Assembly (NCBI GenBank): GCA_017503065.1
Contig: JAFVTT010000023.1
Coordinates: 1-64,000, forward strand
Direction: 5' to 3'
DNA: 64,000 nucleotides
Source of the DNA: Bacteroidaceae bacterium
GTDB lineage: Bacteria; Bacteroidota; Bacteroidia; Bacteroidales; Bacteroidaceae
Shown: one piece after another, positions 62,969 to 64,000 of the stretch
Numbering within the stretch: position 1 is the stretch's first letter
Layout of the letters: each line of letters opens with the position of its first letter
The notes under the pieces: generated by a model
What the model saw: the letters and a program-made list of their open reading frames with translations, nothing else
Databases searched by the model: none
What the model was told of the DNA's origin: nothing
Made by a program: the position numbers and the translations under genes

Positions 62969-64000
62969 TTACCTTCCAGCACGCTTTCTCTCCAGGTGGT
63001 CCAGTATCACCTTGCGCATACGCATGGAATGGGGCGTAACCTCCACATATTCGTCAGCCTTGATATACTCCAAGGCCTCCTCCAGGGAGAAGATGGTGGC
63101 AGGAATGATGCGGGCCTTCTCGTCAGTACCGCTGGCACGGACGTTGGTCAGTTGCTTTGCCTTGCATACGTTGATGACAAGGTCTATGTCGTGAACATGC
63201 TCTCCTATAACCTGACCGGCATACACCTGGTCCTGAGGTTCTATGAAGAACTTGCCCCTGTCCTGCAGATGGTCTATGGCGTATGCATATGCATTGCCGC
63301 TCTCCAGAGCAATCAGCGAACCGTTGGTACGGCGGTTTATCTCGCCCTTGAAAGGTTGGTACTCCTTGAAGCGGTGAGCCATGATGGCCTCGCCCTGAGA
63401 GGCGGTGAGCACATTGGTTCGCAGACCTATGATACCGCGCGAGGGGATGTTGAACTCTATGTTCACACGGTCGCCCTGACTGTCCATACTGGTCATTTCA
63501 CCCTTGCGGCGCGTAACCATGTCTATCATCTTGCTGCTGAACTCCTCGGGCACGTTTATGGTCAGTTCCTCGATGGGTTCGCATTTCACACCGTCAATCT
63601 CCTTGTAGATGACCTGCGGCTGGCCCACCTGCAACTCATAACCCTCGCGGCGCATGGTCTCCACCAGTACGGAGAGATGCAGCACGCCACGTCCGCTCAC
63701 AATCCAACGGTCAGTGTAACCCTCCATGGTAGAGACACGTAGGGCCAGGTTCTTCTCCAGTTCCTTGTCCAGACGTTCCTGTATGTGGCGGCTGGTGCAG
63801 AACTTGCCTTCCTTGCCGAAGAACGGAGAGTCGTTTATGGTGAAGAGCATGGACATCGTTGGCTCGTCTATGCTGATGCTGGGCAGAGCCTCGGGATTCT
63901 CGTAGTCGCAGATGGTGTCGCCAATCTCGAAGCGCTCCAGTCCTACCAGGGCACAGATGTCGCCGCTTCCTGCCTCGGCAGTCTTCTTGCGTCCCATGCC
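62969..64000 (-). CDS. typA: GTPase TypA/BipA, C-terminal part (runs off window)
   Basis: The 3' part of the translational GTPase TypA, cut by the window edge after about 343 residues; the G domain lies beyond the window. Domains II, III and V and the C-terminal domain are seen (GDICALVGLERFEIGDTI, GRGVLHLSVLVETMRREGYE, IPSRGIIGLRTNVLTASQGEA, VEVTPHSMRMRKVILD). It is a ribosome-associated factor for 50S assembly and stress adaptation. An 18-nt repeat adjoins its stop codon. Confidence 0.93.
   Translation of the reverse strand, partial: GMGRKKTAEAGSGDICALVGLERFEIGDTICDYENPEALPSISIDEPTMSMLFTINDSPFFGKEGKFCTSRHIQERLDKELEKNLALRVSTMEGYTDRWIVSGRGVLHLSVLVETMRREGYELQVGQPQVIYKEIDGVKCEPIEELTINVPEEFSSKMIDMVTRRKGEMTSMDSQGDRVNIEFNIPSRGIIGLRTNVLTASQGEAIMAHRFKEYQPFKGEINRRTNGSLIALESGNAYAYAIDHLQDRGKFFIEPQDQVYAGQVIGEHVHDIDLVINVCKAKQLTNVRASGTDEKARIIPATIFSLEEALEYIKADEYVEVTPHSMRMRKVILDHLERKRAGR

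Overview
The window is a chromosomal stretch of a Bacteroidales bacterium, most likely a Prevotella-like member of the Prevotellaceae. The evidence is the gene content (psd-pssA pair, class I fumarase, Ser-type sulfatase with its radical-SAM activase, YfhO, Bacteroidales-type TonB receptor), lipoprotein signals, and repeated matches to the Bacteroidetes -7 promoter box TAnnTTTG just upstream of genes. Housekeeping genes dominate; no integrase, transposase or CRISPR array was seen. One tRNA (Leu, anticodon TAA) is present.

Layout. 0.4-3.0 kb (minus): psd-pssA-tsaE plus a membrane protein. 3.2-9.9 kb (plus): dnaE, trxA, a small acidic protein, tadA, yraN, birA, pyrH. 10-12.8 kb (minus): a helix-hairpin-helix outer-membrane protein, tRNA-Leu, tdk. 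12.9-22 kb (plus): rsmI, a coiled-coil lipoprotein, hflX, an AI-2E-type transporter, an M15 peptidase, class I fumarase and a sulfatase. 22-28.8 kb (minus): rnhB, trxB, rsgA, frr, a lipoprotein, an AraC regulator and a long-chain acyl-CoA synthetase. 29.4-37.4 kb (plus): one 2673-residue secreted protein combining a GH20 hexosaminidase, a GH33-type sialidase and a zinc metalloprotease, which looks built for mucin or other host glycoproteins. 37.8-44.4 kb (minus): TonB receptor, LtaS-like phosphotransferase/sulfatase-fold protein, RNase H, argS. 58-64 kb: sulfatase-maturating enzyme, GT2 glycosyltransferase, YfhO and the 3' part of typA.

The most unusual region is 44.4-57.8 kb. A compact minus-strand operon encodes, in transcription order, an E1-like activating enzyme, four proteins resembling type VI secretion baseplate parts (TssG-, TssK-, TssE- and TssF-like), a ubiquitin-like protein, an E2-like conjugating enzyme, two envelope proteins (383 and 274 aa) and an 802-aa lipoprotein-type membrane protein with a von Willebrand-like region, a RING-like zinc cluster, several membrane segments and a C-terminal FHA domain. 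Divergently transcribed are a PEGA-repeat exported protein, an unknown 233-aa protein and a PAAR-like DUF4280 protein. This reads as a complete ubiquitin-type cascade (Ubl, E1, E2, candidate RING E3) wired into a contractile-injection baseplate. No sheath, tube, ClpV, VgrG or deubiquitinase gene is in the window, so those parts would have to be elsewhere or absent.

Also notable are dispersed intergenic repeats (two homologous copies of a CCCCCT/AGGGGG hairpin module, and two copies of a paired-palindrome element), a G9 tract upstream of the giant glycosidase, and an outer-membrane-protein reading frame that runs in frame through the tRNA-Leu gene.
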